NCBI GenBank assembly: GCA_021521415.1
Contig: JAIQDT010000233.1
Location: forward strand, 1,178,001-1,242,000
Direction of reading: 5' to 3'
DNA: 64,000 bases
DNA from: Bidens hawaiensis
Taxonomy: Eukaryota; Streptophyta; Magnoliopsida; Asterales; Asteraceae
The notes beneath the pieces are model-generated. The model did not search any database. It saw only the letters and a program-made list of their open reading frames with translations, and was not told the origin of the DNA. Of this stretch, positions 23,291-34,215 are shown in pieces. The position numbers were made by a program, and so were the translations under genes. Within the stretch, counting starts at the first letter, position 1, and each line of letters opens with the position of its first letter.

Positions 23291-23545
23291 TCATGAATAA
23301 CAAGAATATGAAATTACCAATTCTAATAACGGAAAATCCATATATGAATGGAATTTAGATGGCTATACCTATAGGCAAATATACATGATGACACATTGGA
23401 AGTCAAAATGTATTAATGGTCTTCCACCCTTATTTTTCGAAAGAGTAAGAAAAACTCTTAGAGGAGATAATATTCAAATCCCTTATGATAATTATACTTA
23501 TGGAGGCTCATAGGAGTTTGTGTTCAAGAAGGATTAGCCTTATGC
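23291..23545 (+). pseudogene. Endogenous caulimovirid coat-protein domain, N-terminal part
   Basis: Contains SIYEWNLDGYTYRQIYMM and a following basic stretch (RVRKTLRGDNIQIPYDN), which match the start of the capsid core of florendovirus-like viruses as I know them. A one-base shift near 23512 precedes GVCVQEGLALC. The domain is cut at 23545 by the LTR of Sirevirus C; TATGC (23541-23545) is the candidate target sequence. Confidence 0.65.
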
Positions 23546-24630
23546 TGTTGGTATCAAGATTCGACAAAAGAAATATTGGAATCTTCTTAACCTCCTTAGA
23601 AATGGCTAAGTATGGAAAACGAGCAAACTTAGCCTTCAAGAAAGCCTAGACTTAATTCAAGCAAGGTATTTTACTCAACGAGCAAAGTTATCTTCTAGAA
23701 GTCTTCTAAGTGATAATTCGAGCAAGCTACACTTCATCAAGCAAGGTTGTTCTTCAAGTCGAGAAAGGTTTGTTTTTAAAGCAAACTCTTGACTTAACCA
23801 AGCTAAAACCAGGTATTTTGGTGGATTGAGCAAGGTTTATTAATAAACAGTGGTCCAAACATACTTGAAGGAAGTTATTAAAGAAAATATCCTAAGGAAT
23901 TTCTTCAAGCAAGGTTCAGCGTCGAGCAAGCTACAGTGTCACTAGCACACTTAGCTTGTTCAAATAAGTTAAGTAACAAAAGGTTGAAGGGATCCAAGAA
24001 GAATAAGTTTGCTCGTAGGATATTATCGAGCAAAGTATGGTAATATTATGAAGACTGAAGTCTGCTTGAAGAATATTTTCTTAGAAAAATATTCTAAGTA
24101 AAGCTTACTCGGAGAATTGTTCCAAGAACACTTATGGTTACCAAATCTGCTCGACAAGGATAAAAGCTTACAAGCTTACTCGAAGACCTGTTTGCACTTG
24201 TAATATTTTTAATATGTTTGAATATGTTAAGTATCAATCATTAGGATTTGCAGAAGGTGTCAGGGCATGCCTATTTAAGGTAACTTTAGGGCACGCCTAT
24301 GAAAACGGACAAAGAGCGAATATTTTGATTTAACGACTGTCTCTTTCCTGAAAAAAATATCTTTGTACGGAAAATATGCCCCAAATACACACATTCCACC
24401 TAGAAACCTTAATCGATTTTCATTGTATCCTTCACAATATGAATGGAAGTCTTTTGAGTTCATTTGTGTGTTTTTTACATTTCTGTCTGTTAAGCAACAA
24501 TCTGAATATTATTTATTCACCCTTTAATATTCATTGGATCTTCACAAAAGCAGAACTCGTAACTTTCTTGTCAACATTTTGTTGGTGGTTACGAGGCTGA
24601 TTATTGTGTGTGAGTAAATCGGTCCTGACA
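23546..24630 (+). mobile_element. Sirevirus C, 5' LTR
   Basis: 1085 bp, TGTTGGTATC to GGTCCTGACA, followed after two bases by a Met-type primer site. It aligns with the minus-strand LTR at 41508-42581 and the truncated LTR at 46563-47349, so C, E and G are one family. Many copies of a GAGCAAG/CAAGCAAGG motif fill its first 600 bp. The promoter region around TATTTAAG (about 24271) is flanked by TCAGGGCATGCC and TTAGGGCACGCC. Confidence 0.85.
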
Positions 24631-24632
24631 AG

Positions 24633-24644
24633 TGGTATCAAAGC
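24633..24644 (+). promoter_or_regulatory. Primer-binding site of Sirevirus C
   Basis: TGGTATCAAAGC, two bases after the LTR; a variant of the Met-tRNA primer site. The leader 24645-24979 follows and contains no gene. Confidence 0.8.
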
Positions 24645-24979
24645 TTCGTCTCTGCATTTGTGAAGATTTGTTGCTGATTTGTTGTTGAATATTGTTGATT
24701 TTGAAGATGAAGAATGACGTCAGCTGACAACTGTTCCATTGATTTGTGTCGTCAGCTGCTCTGTTTTTCATTTTCTCAGATCTACTAGTTTTTAAGGTTT
24801 AAAAGTTCTCTTTTCTCATATATACATTTATTACTTTCCTTTTGTGTCTGGATCTTATCTTATCCATCCAGATTCATCAGATCTGAGGATTTGATCCACA
24901 GATCTGGTTTTTTTTTTCAAAAGTTTGTTAAGTTTAAAGTAAATTTTCATTTCTGAAACCTTTTCAAAATACCAAAAAC

Positions 24980-25575
24980 ATGTCTGGAGTAATGGATGAT
25001 CAAGAAGTTTCAACTAACAAAATTCCGAGATTGTTAGGACATGAAAATTACATTAAGTGGAAGGTTCTGTTTGAGCAGTTGTGTGCTATAACGATGTTGA
25101 TATGTTGAACTCAATTAAAAATGGCCCATATGTTCATGATGGCACAAACAATAATCAAACCCTGGAAAGGCATATGAGAAAGAAAAATGATAGGGCACTG
25201 TCTATGCTGAAACTTGGTCTTTCTTGGGAAATTTTGACTAGTGTGGCTCAGCACACTACTGAAAAGGCTATGTTTGATGCCATTATGGAAATGTTTGAAA
25301 GAAACACTGAGCTTAAGGACATCAAGAAAGATAGACTGAAGCAACAACGAGATAAATTCAAGTTCAAGGAGGGAGAGAGATTGAAATCTGTTTTGCAAAT
25401 TTTTGTTGCCATTGTCAATGAAATCAGAACCACTGACCTTACAATAACATATTTTGATCTAACAAGAAGTTGTTATCATCTTTTTTGGAGAATGGTACAC
25501 TACAAGCAAGTTCTCAAAGAAAATGCTAATTTCCCAACTTTCAAGCTTGATGATGTTAAAATAAAACAGAGAACA
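24980..25575 (+). pseudogene. Sirevirus C gag, N-terminal fragment fused to viral sequence
   Basis: Starts MSGVMDDQEVSTNKIPRLLG, closely like the gag of G (MSSYEEQKVSTNKIPRL). A one-base deletion near 25079 shifts the frame, after which YNDVDMLNSIKNG, LKLGLSWEILTSVAQHTTEK and LKQQRDKFKFKEGERLKS are readable. The homology to gag stops at about 25575 (KLDDVKIKQRT) and caulimovirid coat-protein sequence resumes at once. The rest of C (zinc knuckle, pol, 3' LTR) has been deleted together with part of the virus. Confidence 0.8.
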
Positions 25576-26213
25576 AAGTACTTATAATAATTATAAACCG
25601 GCTTCTAGAGAAAACTACTTTCTAAAAGAAGAGAAAAACATTATAGAAGGAAGGCGAAAAGAAAAGAAGAATGGACCCCAACATGTTATATATGTAAGAA
25701 GAAAGGTCATACAACAAATAGATGCTACTAGAGAAAGAACGTGAAAAATAAAATTAATAACCTAAATATAGAGGAAGATATTAAAGAAGATTTATGTAAA
25801 ATTCTTGAAACAAAAGAATCTACAAACTATGATTCTGAACCAACTTCGAGTCCTGGAGACTGTGAAAATTGTAGTAAAAATGAAAAGTTGGATGATGAGA
25901 TTCATAAAATCATATCCCAATTCCAAGATAATGACATTAACAAAAGCGATATTAATGTTTTAAATTGTAAAACTTTAGAAGACTTCTCAAAAGAATAAAA
26001 GATCCTGAAGAAAAGATAAAAATTCTTGACATAATTTATGAAGAAGAAGAAAAGAAAAATTATATTGTAAAAGAACCAGAAGGTCCTTATACTATGAAAT
26101 AAGTTCGTGATAGATTGAATAATAAGAAACATAACTCTTTAACTCCTGAAGATTTAAAGATCGAAGTCACAAAATTTAAAGGCTAAAAAAACAGAGTCAT
26201 GATTTTGAAAAAA
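25576..26213 (+). pseudogene. Endogenous caulimovirid coat-protein C-terminal part with zinc knuckle
   Basis: Resumes the caulimovirid after the Sirevirus fragment. A Lys-rich stretch leads to a C-x2-C-x4-H-x4-C knuckle (CYICKKKGHTTNRC, 25684-25725) typical of Caulimoviridae coat proteins. A stop follows at 25729, then an acidic region in the same frame (NLNIEEDIKEDLCKILE, to 25998) and remnants of the next region (NNKKHNSLTPEDLKIEVTKF, about 26120-26185). Sequence is cut at 26213 by the LTR of Sirevirus B, so reverse transcriptase and RNase H are absent. Confidence 0.72.
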
Positions 26214-26296
26214 TGGTGAACGCCTCAGATCTGAGATCTAAGATCTTATTATGATTAACGGATCTAGTTCATATTGATTACCCTTAATAGTTATAG

Positions 26297-26350
<54 letters not shown>

Positions 26351-26758
26351 ATATTATTAGTATTAGGTGTATTATGTAATACATTAACGAAGTTATGGAT
26401 CTAGAGAGAGTTGGATATAGTTTCAATAATATAATTCCCAAAAACTTAAATTAATAGAGGATAAATCCTCTATATGTAGAAGATGGATTCTAGTTCGTTA
26501 CACATTCCGTAACGAACTAGTCTCCACTTCGTTACATTACATTACAAATAATTAAACATAACGAACTAAACTCCCAGTCGTTAAACATCCATAACGAATT
26601 GGGAGGAACCTTAACTTAACTATCTAGTTTGTTAAACATCCTAAACGAACTAGACTGTCTTAAACGAAATAACTTAATATAATAATATTTCTTTCCATTA
26701 ATAAATAGAAAGCGATAAATACAAAGACTCGAGACGCAAAACCGTGCACTAACAGACA
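26214..26758 (-). mobile_element. Sirevirus B, 3' LTR
   Basis: 545 bp on the minus strand, from TGTCTGTTAGTGCACGG (26758) to GGCGTTCACCA (26214). A purine tract adjoins it at 26759. The part around 26460-26570 (AGTTCGTTACACATTCC, AACGAACTAG) is nearly identical to 46471-46562, the likely partner 5' LTR. Carries several palindromic TTCGTTA/TAACGAA units and the TA microsatellite. Confidence 0.8.
26299..26347. repeat. (TA)n microsatellite
   Basis: About 24 uninterrupted TA units inside the B 3' LTR. The corresponding part of the other LTR (about 46340-46400) has only mixed TA/TG/TATG sequence, so the array probably expanded after insertion. Confidence 0.95.
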
Positions 26759-26782
26759 CCCCCCTCGTCTTGAGCACTTTGT
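26721..26782 (-). promoter_or_regulatory. Polypurine tract and U3-start hairpin of Sirevirus B
   Basis: Plus-strand arms ACAAAGACTCGAGACG (26721-26736, in U3) and CGTCTTGAGCACTTTGT (26766-26782, upstream of the LTR) are inverted repeats with one extra base and two mismatches. The purine tract (GAGGGGGG on the minus strand) and the conserved U3 start TGTCTGTTAGTGC lie in the loop. Confidence 0.65.
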
Positions 26783-26876
26783 CTTTAAATTTCTTGAAAC
26801 GCTTCGACTGCCAGTCTCTGCAGCTATGAATCTTATGCTCATGACACACAAGAACAACACGTTGAAACTGCATTAC

Positions 26877-29748
26877 TCAGTCATAGTCTTCACGGCGCTC
26901 GATTAATATCTTATTCTTGAACAGCACATCATTATCGGTCTCTGTCAAGTTAACAAGCCACGTTGGATCAATAATTTTAATCAGCTCGGTCTTTAAGCCC
27001 TTTCCCAATACAATAATGGCCTCGCCAGTACGATTGTCATAATACCAGTGGTAGAAGGATAAATACATATGCTGATTCAGCGTCTTGACTAGAACGCACT
27101 TCATTGGCTTCCGTAGCTTTACTTTAAGTACGAGCATCCTCCAACCCATCCTTGGATCAATCTCGTCAATACGTTTACGGGTTTGTATCCGCGGCTTAAA
27201 GAATTTAAACCCGTGGTTCACCTCGAATAGCAAATGTTGGTGAAACCAATTTAATTGGTGATTCCCACCACGGTTTATGAAAGGTCGACACGCGAGGGTA
27301 CGAACATCCATGAGAGAACGTCAGTAATCTTTTCAAAGTACTGGACGCCATTCTCCCATTTAACAATACAGACTTTTAAATCAGAATAATAAAGCCATGA
27401 AATAATGTCACCTCTTAATTTAGACACAACATTAAAGGAAGTCATCTGATTGGCTTGAGCACACGCAACAGCTTCCACTTTCAGCTTTTTATCAACATAC
27501 CGGTATACGTCAATAATCTTACGTGCTCTCTCATTTCTATATGCAAACCATCCTTGAATATCATCAACAGATGGATCGGTCTTCGAATCAAACCTTGTAT
27601 CAACACTCTTGCCCTTTGAGACTTTCAGAAACTGATCTTTGGTTGCTTTGACATTTTCTTCAGTGAAAACTGGAGCACCCTGATCAACGTATGATCGTTG
27701 AAATGGATCAGGGTATTCCTCAGCCGTCATGTCCTCAATCTTGACCTCCTCGTCTTCATAAATAAATGACGTGTTCATCAGAATCGTTGGATCATTTAAG
27801 ATCTCCTCGTCATTCTCATCTTCCACATCCTCCTCAGTCTCTAACACGTTCAGCTCATTTTCATTCAAACCCAGCAATATAGAAATATGCTCTCGTGTTA
27901 AGGAACGTTACACAAACTGTCCCACATCAATCTCATCAGCATTCACAATGCTTCCGATCACCCCCTCAGCATCAACAAATATAACAGTGTTAGCCTTTAT
28001 CGACTCAATTGGTTTAACATTCGTCGAGTCCTGATAAATGACCAATTAACTGTCAACATTACCAGCTGCCCCGCTTGTACCTGCACCGGAGGATGAGCCG
28101 TGAGTTTATTTCGTCTCACTTCCCCCAGCACCTAACTCATCTGGATCTTCATCATGAGTTTTTGAGCTTCTTTAGTTCATCTTCTTTACATGTAAGCTGC
28201 ATAATCATGTCCTCTTGTTCTTTTAACTTCACCCCCTGAGACGTAACAATCTCACGAAGGGCTGTGGTCTCTTTTTAGCATAGAGAGACATAGCTCAGCA
28301 GCTCTTTTGATTGTCCATCATACGCTCTTGAGTCAAACGGTTAGTAGCCATTTGATTTTCATAAAGCTTAAGTAAGCTCAAGAACATATTCATCTGTTGA
28401 TCGTGTGTCATGGCATGAAACGAGGGAGGGATTGGCTGAACGGGACCTTGAGGACGATTAAGCCTCATAAAAGAAATATCCATAGGCGGTGGTGGCATCA
28501 TTGTTGGTGTTGGTGAAACCACCGATGTAGCAGTCAAAACAGACTATGGAATCATGCCAAGCCTAGGTTCAGATGTGAGTGTGGTCGTCAACATGAGTTC
28601 CAGGGTGCTAGTAGTAAGCGGCACCATCGGTCGTTGAATAACAGACGAACTTGGAGGCTGAACTCCAAAAGAATACCAGCTCCAGCAGTCACTCGACACT
28701 TCGATGACCGTTCACCAGCCAACGTTTTCCCTTTTCTTTTACGTTGAGCAGCTTCAACAGCAGCCGCGTCAACCTCAACACGACGTTGGTGATCATCTCC
28801 ACCTTCATCACCATCGTCACCATCATTATCATTGTTCCCGCCGGGTCCTTCTTCACACTCAGAATTTGAGTCATTATGGATCCATGGATCATTAGGAGGA
28901 CATTCATAATTAGGATTTGATACATGACCAATCAAACGCTTGAATCTTGGTGGAGGATCTTGACGATACTGCTTCATCATCCTCATTGTATCTGCTTTCA
29001 TGTTCACCAACTTTAATTTATCATTGCGTTGTGTTGGATCGATCACCAAGTCACGAATCGCATCCTAAACAAACAGTTGGATAAATCGAGGATACATTAA
29101 GAATTTCTTGCGTCGTTTCTCTACAAGACAATTCTCTTTGAGATGATAGAATATCATCTCAGAAAAGTTGAAAGGTTTGTTTAGAATTAACGCGACGAAT
29201 GCCAACTGAAGCATGATACGACATTCATCAAAACCACCTTTCCGTCCACCTAAGCAATATATAAGAACATGCAGTAAGTACTTGTATGTGGGACACAAGT
29301 ATGCCTTGTTATACACGCAACTATCCAGATTACCAGCGTAGAACAAACAATTAAATAGCCCTCTAATAAGCTCTTTATGATACTCACTGGGGTTATCCAT
29401 AGTGTCACCGAACCTCAACACCCGTTGAACAGTCTCAGTTGATATCACAACTGGTCTATCATTCACCTCAGCAGCAATGTGATTTTCCGTCTCCACAAAA
29501 TGGACAGTATTCCAAGATTGATGGACAATGCTGAACCAAACCTCAGGATCATCTGTGACAGCATAGTTGATATGTGAGCGACGTATGAAAGCCAACATTT
29601 CCACAAAAGTATCCTCATCAGCAAAGCCTGTATCAACAAAAGCACAGATGTTATGCTTTTTGTCGTACGGGAGTTATGGAAGCTCCTGTTCTTCTTGTTG
29701 CTGTTGTGGCTCAGTAGCAGGAGGATCTTGATCCATATTGTCAGCCAT
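26877..29748 (-). pseudogene. Sirevirus B post-pol ORF (ORF3), broken
   Basis: This has the same polarity as B and lies where Sireviruses carry an env-like ORF. It starts MADNMDQDPP at 29748, with stops at ELP/LPYD and after FIQLFV. The N-domain (29630-29065) ends in YLLHVLIYCLGGRKGG, NKPFNFSEMIFYHLK and FLMYPRFIQLF. A hydrophilic middle follows (QYRQDPPPRFKRLIG, acidic and Asp/Gly-rich, then Pro/Met/Gln-rich at 28537-28295). The C-domain (27877-26877) has DIISWLYYSDLKVCIVKW, WYYDNRTGEAIIVL and DPTWLVNLTETDND. N- and C-domains match ORF3 of H (48250-50279) in order. I see no signal peptide or membrane span, so an envelope role is unsupported; the function is unknown. Confidence 0.75.
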
Positions 29749-29871
29749 AACTAATAATAAATACCCCGAGATTTAGTAAAAAAAATAGTAAATAAAATTA
29801 AAAATAAATAAAAGATAAAAATTACATTAATTTATAAACTATTAATTTTATAATAATTTAAAATGTCATTC

Positions 29872-30845
29872 GATAAATAAGCTGATTCGTTGTAACGAAC
29901 TGGTGATTCGTTATGACGAATTAGCTACTTCGTTATCAAGTAAATAAGACGAATTAGATCTAACGAATCAGGAGTGAGAAGAAAACGAATTAAAGTTTGA
30001 TTCGTTATAAATAACGAATTAAAGTCTGATTCGATATAAATAATGAATTAAAGTCTTATTCATTTGATCTGTGTAACGAAATGGACACAAAGTAGTTCCA
30101 ATTCGTCTCAACATAACGAATGGCTCTTAGTCTTAATCTTTGACTAATTAAATTCCAAGTCAAAATTGGCAAGAACATCAAAAGTCAAAATTGCAATCTG
30201 AATCCAATTCATGCATAATTAAGGATGTAAAGGCAAACAAATGACCATAAGGATCTCGAAAACACATCGCGACATGAGTCGTAGTATCCATTTGCATAAA
30301 ATCGTTGTATACATTAGGTAAATTAAAGGTTTTAGATATAACTTAAAACCGATAACATAATCGATTAATTAACCCTTAAGATCTCCATAAAAATTGACAA
30401 AAATCATTACGTTAGAATCCCTTTTACCTTACGAATCATAATTGATAATCACACTAGAGTTTCGTGAAGGTTGAAGTTTTTGGAAAAATCTGCCAGAGTA
30501 ATTTTAGTTAAGAGGGAAGAAAATGAATAGTGAAGATGAACGGGTTTTCACATTTCCCTATGTACAATGACGTGGCCCATTCTCCAATGCAACGAATCAT
30601 CTAATTCATTTAAAATTTGAAATAACGAATCAAGTGATTCGTTATTATAATTAAACACACGTGTCACACGAATCAATAAAACAAAATAACGAATTAGAAT
30701 CAATTTGTGCTTGATTCGTTACATTATGTTTAACGAATTAGAAGACATTCGTTACAGAGTGGCGGGAGCGAATTAGGTTAACGAATTGAATTGTAATTCG
30801 TTATAAATGACCTCAATTCGTTATACATAACTAACAAATTAGATT
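29872..30845 (-). repeat. Zone of dispersed ATTCGTTA/TAACGAAT palindromic units
   Basis: Upstream of ORF3, about twenty copies of ATTCGTTA or its complement occur in both orientations, often as close inverted pairs. The same word fills the B, D and F LTRs, the D leader (about 33940-34100) and 45290-45800. No coding frame. Confidence 0.8.
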
Positions 30846-32693
30846 TGTTTAATTTTAAATTGAATAAATAAATAAATTAAAATAAAATAAGAAAAAAATA
30901 ATAAATAAATTAAATCAACGAAATCCCGTATCTCGAAGATCAATTATCTTAACAACCTTTATCCAATGGGATAAATTGTAATACCTTAACGTGTTTTACG
31001 GTTAATCACTTAACATAAAATAAAATGAATAAATAATATGTAAAAGAAGTAAAGTAAAATATTTTTGGTATTTCGGATTTTTGATGTATAATTTTTACGA
31101 GAGAAAATATCCGAAAATAAAACATAAAGCATAAAAACAAAATATTTTTGTGTTTTTGTAGGATTTTCGAAAGCAGTACATATGTTTAGATTTTTTTATG
31201 AGTTTAAGCAGAGAATCATATTGACAAAATTGCCCTTACATGACAGTTTTATATTTCAGCGATATTATGACAGGCGTTATGTCGGTCATTGATATTGTTG
31301 TCCCCTTAAATCTAATAACAAATTTCAAGCTTTTCCGTGGTATGATTAAATGTTCAATTAGAGCACAGAATATCAGAAACTATTAGCCTCTAATCTCGGT
31401 TCAAGCTTAATTTGATTTTTACCATATTACCCCAACTTGACTTAAACCATTATATTGTTGATTAAAATTTGAATTTATAGAAAATTTGAGCAATGCATTG
31501 AATTTCCTTTACTATGAGTGAGAATGCACGAGTCCATCTGTCGGCTTACATACACTGTATCCCCTGAGGTCCGTTTCTTAATGGTATTGAGACACGCACA
31601 AGGGAGGAACAAATGTATGACTAACAACGGATTTTGATCAAGTAAGTGGTTTAAATTTGTAGATGTACATCGGTGATCAAGTTTAAAGACTTTGGGTTTG
31701 TTCTAAAAGCGGATGAAATATTCATGTATATGAATATCCAGATGATTAAGCCACATAAAGACTCACAGTATCCAGAACCTCAACGCTTGTTATTTGCTTT
31801 ATTTTATTTTTGGTGATCAAACAAATATAAGGCTTGAGTGTGACAGGCTATTACATTTCTGCCATCATTAGTAAGATTTTTGTTTGAGACTAACACCTCT
31901 TACAATTTGGCATATCTTTATATTTATATCACATACTTTACTCTAACAGTTTGTTTAAGACCTATCAATGCACCAGTGCAATTAAGCACACAATCTTTTA
32001 AGCTTAATTCTTGCTGGATATAGGGTCAAACGATCAATGTACTATCATTTTCAATTTTTGCTTCAAAACTCAAATTTTGAGGAGCATAAAAAATAAATTC
32101 AATCGCCCCAGTCATTTTCAGTCTATAGATTAATGGTTATCCTATCCATCAACAAGTAGATAATAGGACCAAAACATGCAAGCATGTTCCACAAACTTAA
32201 ATAACTGACATAATTTTCAGCGAGAGAATAAAGTATAACGCATAACAATCGCCCCAATTACTTTCCATTGTCAGGTAAATGGCTATCCCGAACATTTACA
32301 AGTAAATATCAGGACCAAACATATACAATTATATGTCCTTCAAATATAAGTAATTGACATAATTTTCAGCGATCGTATGCAAAATCTTTTTGGATTTTCT
32401 CTTTAAATACTTAAAACACAATCTTTTTTTCCTTTTCAAAATAAATAAAAATAAAAATTCACAATCTTTTTGGTTTTCCGGATTATTCTATACATACGAA
32501 AACACACTATTTTTGATTTTTCAAAATTTTCAATGTTTTTGGATTTTCAAAATATTTTAAACAAGAAAACACAATATTTTTGACCTTTTCAAATTTTTCA
32601 GTGTTTTTGGCATTTTTAACATACAAACCCTAATTTCTTATATCTGAAAGTCAACGCTTGAAGATTGAAATTAAACATTGAAATCTCATCAAA
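30846..32693 (-). other. Sirevirus B spacer between pol and ORF3, with paired hairpin units
   Basis: AT-rich, non-coding. Near its pol-proximal end two units of about 125 bp (about 32100-32222 and 32245-32368) each carry two short hairpins: 32173-32188 (AACATGC-AA-GCATGTT), 32294-32307 (ATTTAC-AA-GTAAAT), 32319-32336 (ACATATA-CAAT-TATATGT) and an imperfect one near 32150. The units end in GACATAATTTTCAGCGA. H has equivalent units at 52013-52268. From 32380 to 32640 there are repeated TTTTTGGATTTTC-like words. Confidence 0.65.
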
Positions 32694-33299
32694 TGTGTTA
32701 GTGCACGGTTTTGTCGTCTCGAGTCTTTTTAATAGTAGTTTGTAATTTATTATTATTATTTGAATTTTAAAGGGTATTTATGTATTTATGAACCCATTCT
32801 CTATGTAAGGCTCATTCGATAAAGTTGTTTAACGGATGAGCCCATTCGTTATTAATTACAGTTCATTCATTAAGGATGTTTAACGAATGAACCTTAACCG
32901 TTATATGTAAATGTCCATTCGTTAAGGATATTTAACGAATGGACCTTAGTTATTATGTATTAGATCCATTCATCATGGAATGTTGACGAATGGGGTATAG
33001 CGAATGAGACATTCGCTATACCATAGAATAACGTATGTAAAGGTAGACGAATGGAGGCCATTCATTACGGGATGTGTAATGAATGGCATCTCATCGTCTA
33101 TATAAGGCTGTTCATGCCTTGTTTAATTTAAGTGTTGATTAACAGATCTTATTACTTTGTCCAATTATTCTCTCAATACTTTAGCTAATATTATCAATAT
33201 TTATCTAACATATAATGTATATCACATAACTTGATCCTTGATCTATTCAATATATGGCTAATTTGTATTGATTGCATCACATAATTCTGGTGTTCAACA
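32694..33299 (+). mobile_element. Sirevirus D, 5' LTR
   Basis: About 606 bp, starting TGTGTTAGTGCACGG (the same U3 start as B, less two bases) and ending TGTTCAACA. Inserted into the spacer of B in opposite orientation. A TATA box TATATAAG lies at 33099-33106. Dense ATTCGTTA-type repeats run from 32815 to 33060. Confidence 0.82.
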
Positions 33300-33301
33300 A
33301 G

Positions 33302-33313
33302 TGGTATCATAGC
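33302..33313 (+). promoter_or_regulatory. Primer-binding site of Sirevirus D
   Basis: TGGTATCATAGC, two bases after the LTR; Met-tRNA type. The leader 33314-34215 carries strong 5' splice-site-like sequences (TAAG/GTAAGG at 33337 and AAG/GTAATT at 33342) and a cluster of CATTCGTTACTCATTCG repeats at about 33940-34100, but no gene. Confidence 0.8.
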
Positions 33314-34215
33314 TCTAGGGTTAGATTAAGTGTAAGGTAAGGTAATTAGAAATGAACTGATTAATAATTCATTGAGGATTTGTTAATTTTAAAGTCAAGT
33401 TTAAGTTTCTCCGATTTATCTGAATTAACATATGGAGATGTTAATTGGAGGTTGATTTAAGGGGAATTGAGATCATATTTGATAGAGTATGATGTGTGAT
33501 TGATTAATTGGGTTATTGAGTATGTTTGGGTTGATTTTGGGATGATTTTGAGTATAGGTCAGAACAAGGGATTCTGTTCTCTGGTTTATAGGATTTTGGT
33601 TATAGTTTGGATCGATTTAAGGTTTGCGGAATAGTTTGAGGGTGTTTGCGAGATTGATACGAGTTGATTGAGTTTTTGTTTGGTTAATTTGGTGCAAAAT
33701 TGACAAATTAATCCATAAGTTTAATTTTTATTGTTTGAAAAGTTGGATCTGGAAATTTTCCAGAATCTAGAAATAATCGTTTGAAGATTTGAAGGTTTGA
33801 AGTTACACAATCATTCGCTATGTTAATTTCAATCATTTTTACGCGTGTGATAGTCATTCTTTAACAGATCCTATCTGATTCGTGACACGTGTTAAGTTTG
33901 TTACAACAGAACAACAAACTCTTTTGTCATTATAGCTAATTCGTTATAAACAATTTGTCATTCGTGCTCAACCATTCGTTACTCATTCGCCAACCATTCG
34001 CTACTCATTCGTCAACAATTCATGACTCAGTCGTCTAGTCATTCGTTACTCATTCGTCACTCATTGGTATAATCTTTCATTTGTTCATTCGTTAAGCTAG
34101 TCATTGGTCATTCCTTAAGTTAATGTTCTTCATTTGTATACTCATTTGCTGTTGAATTTTCATTTTAAACCCTTAAGTTTGAGTTTGTTAAAATTTAAAC
34201 TTTTATTTACTTAAA

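Noticed and set aside
26877..29748. ORF3 of B as an antisense gene of element D
   Set aside because: It matches ORF3 of H, which is sense to gag-pol in H, and it lies between the B spacer and the B 3' LTR with the right polarity.
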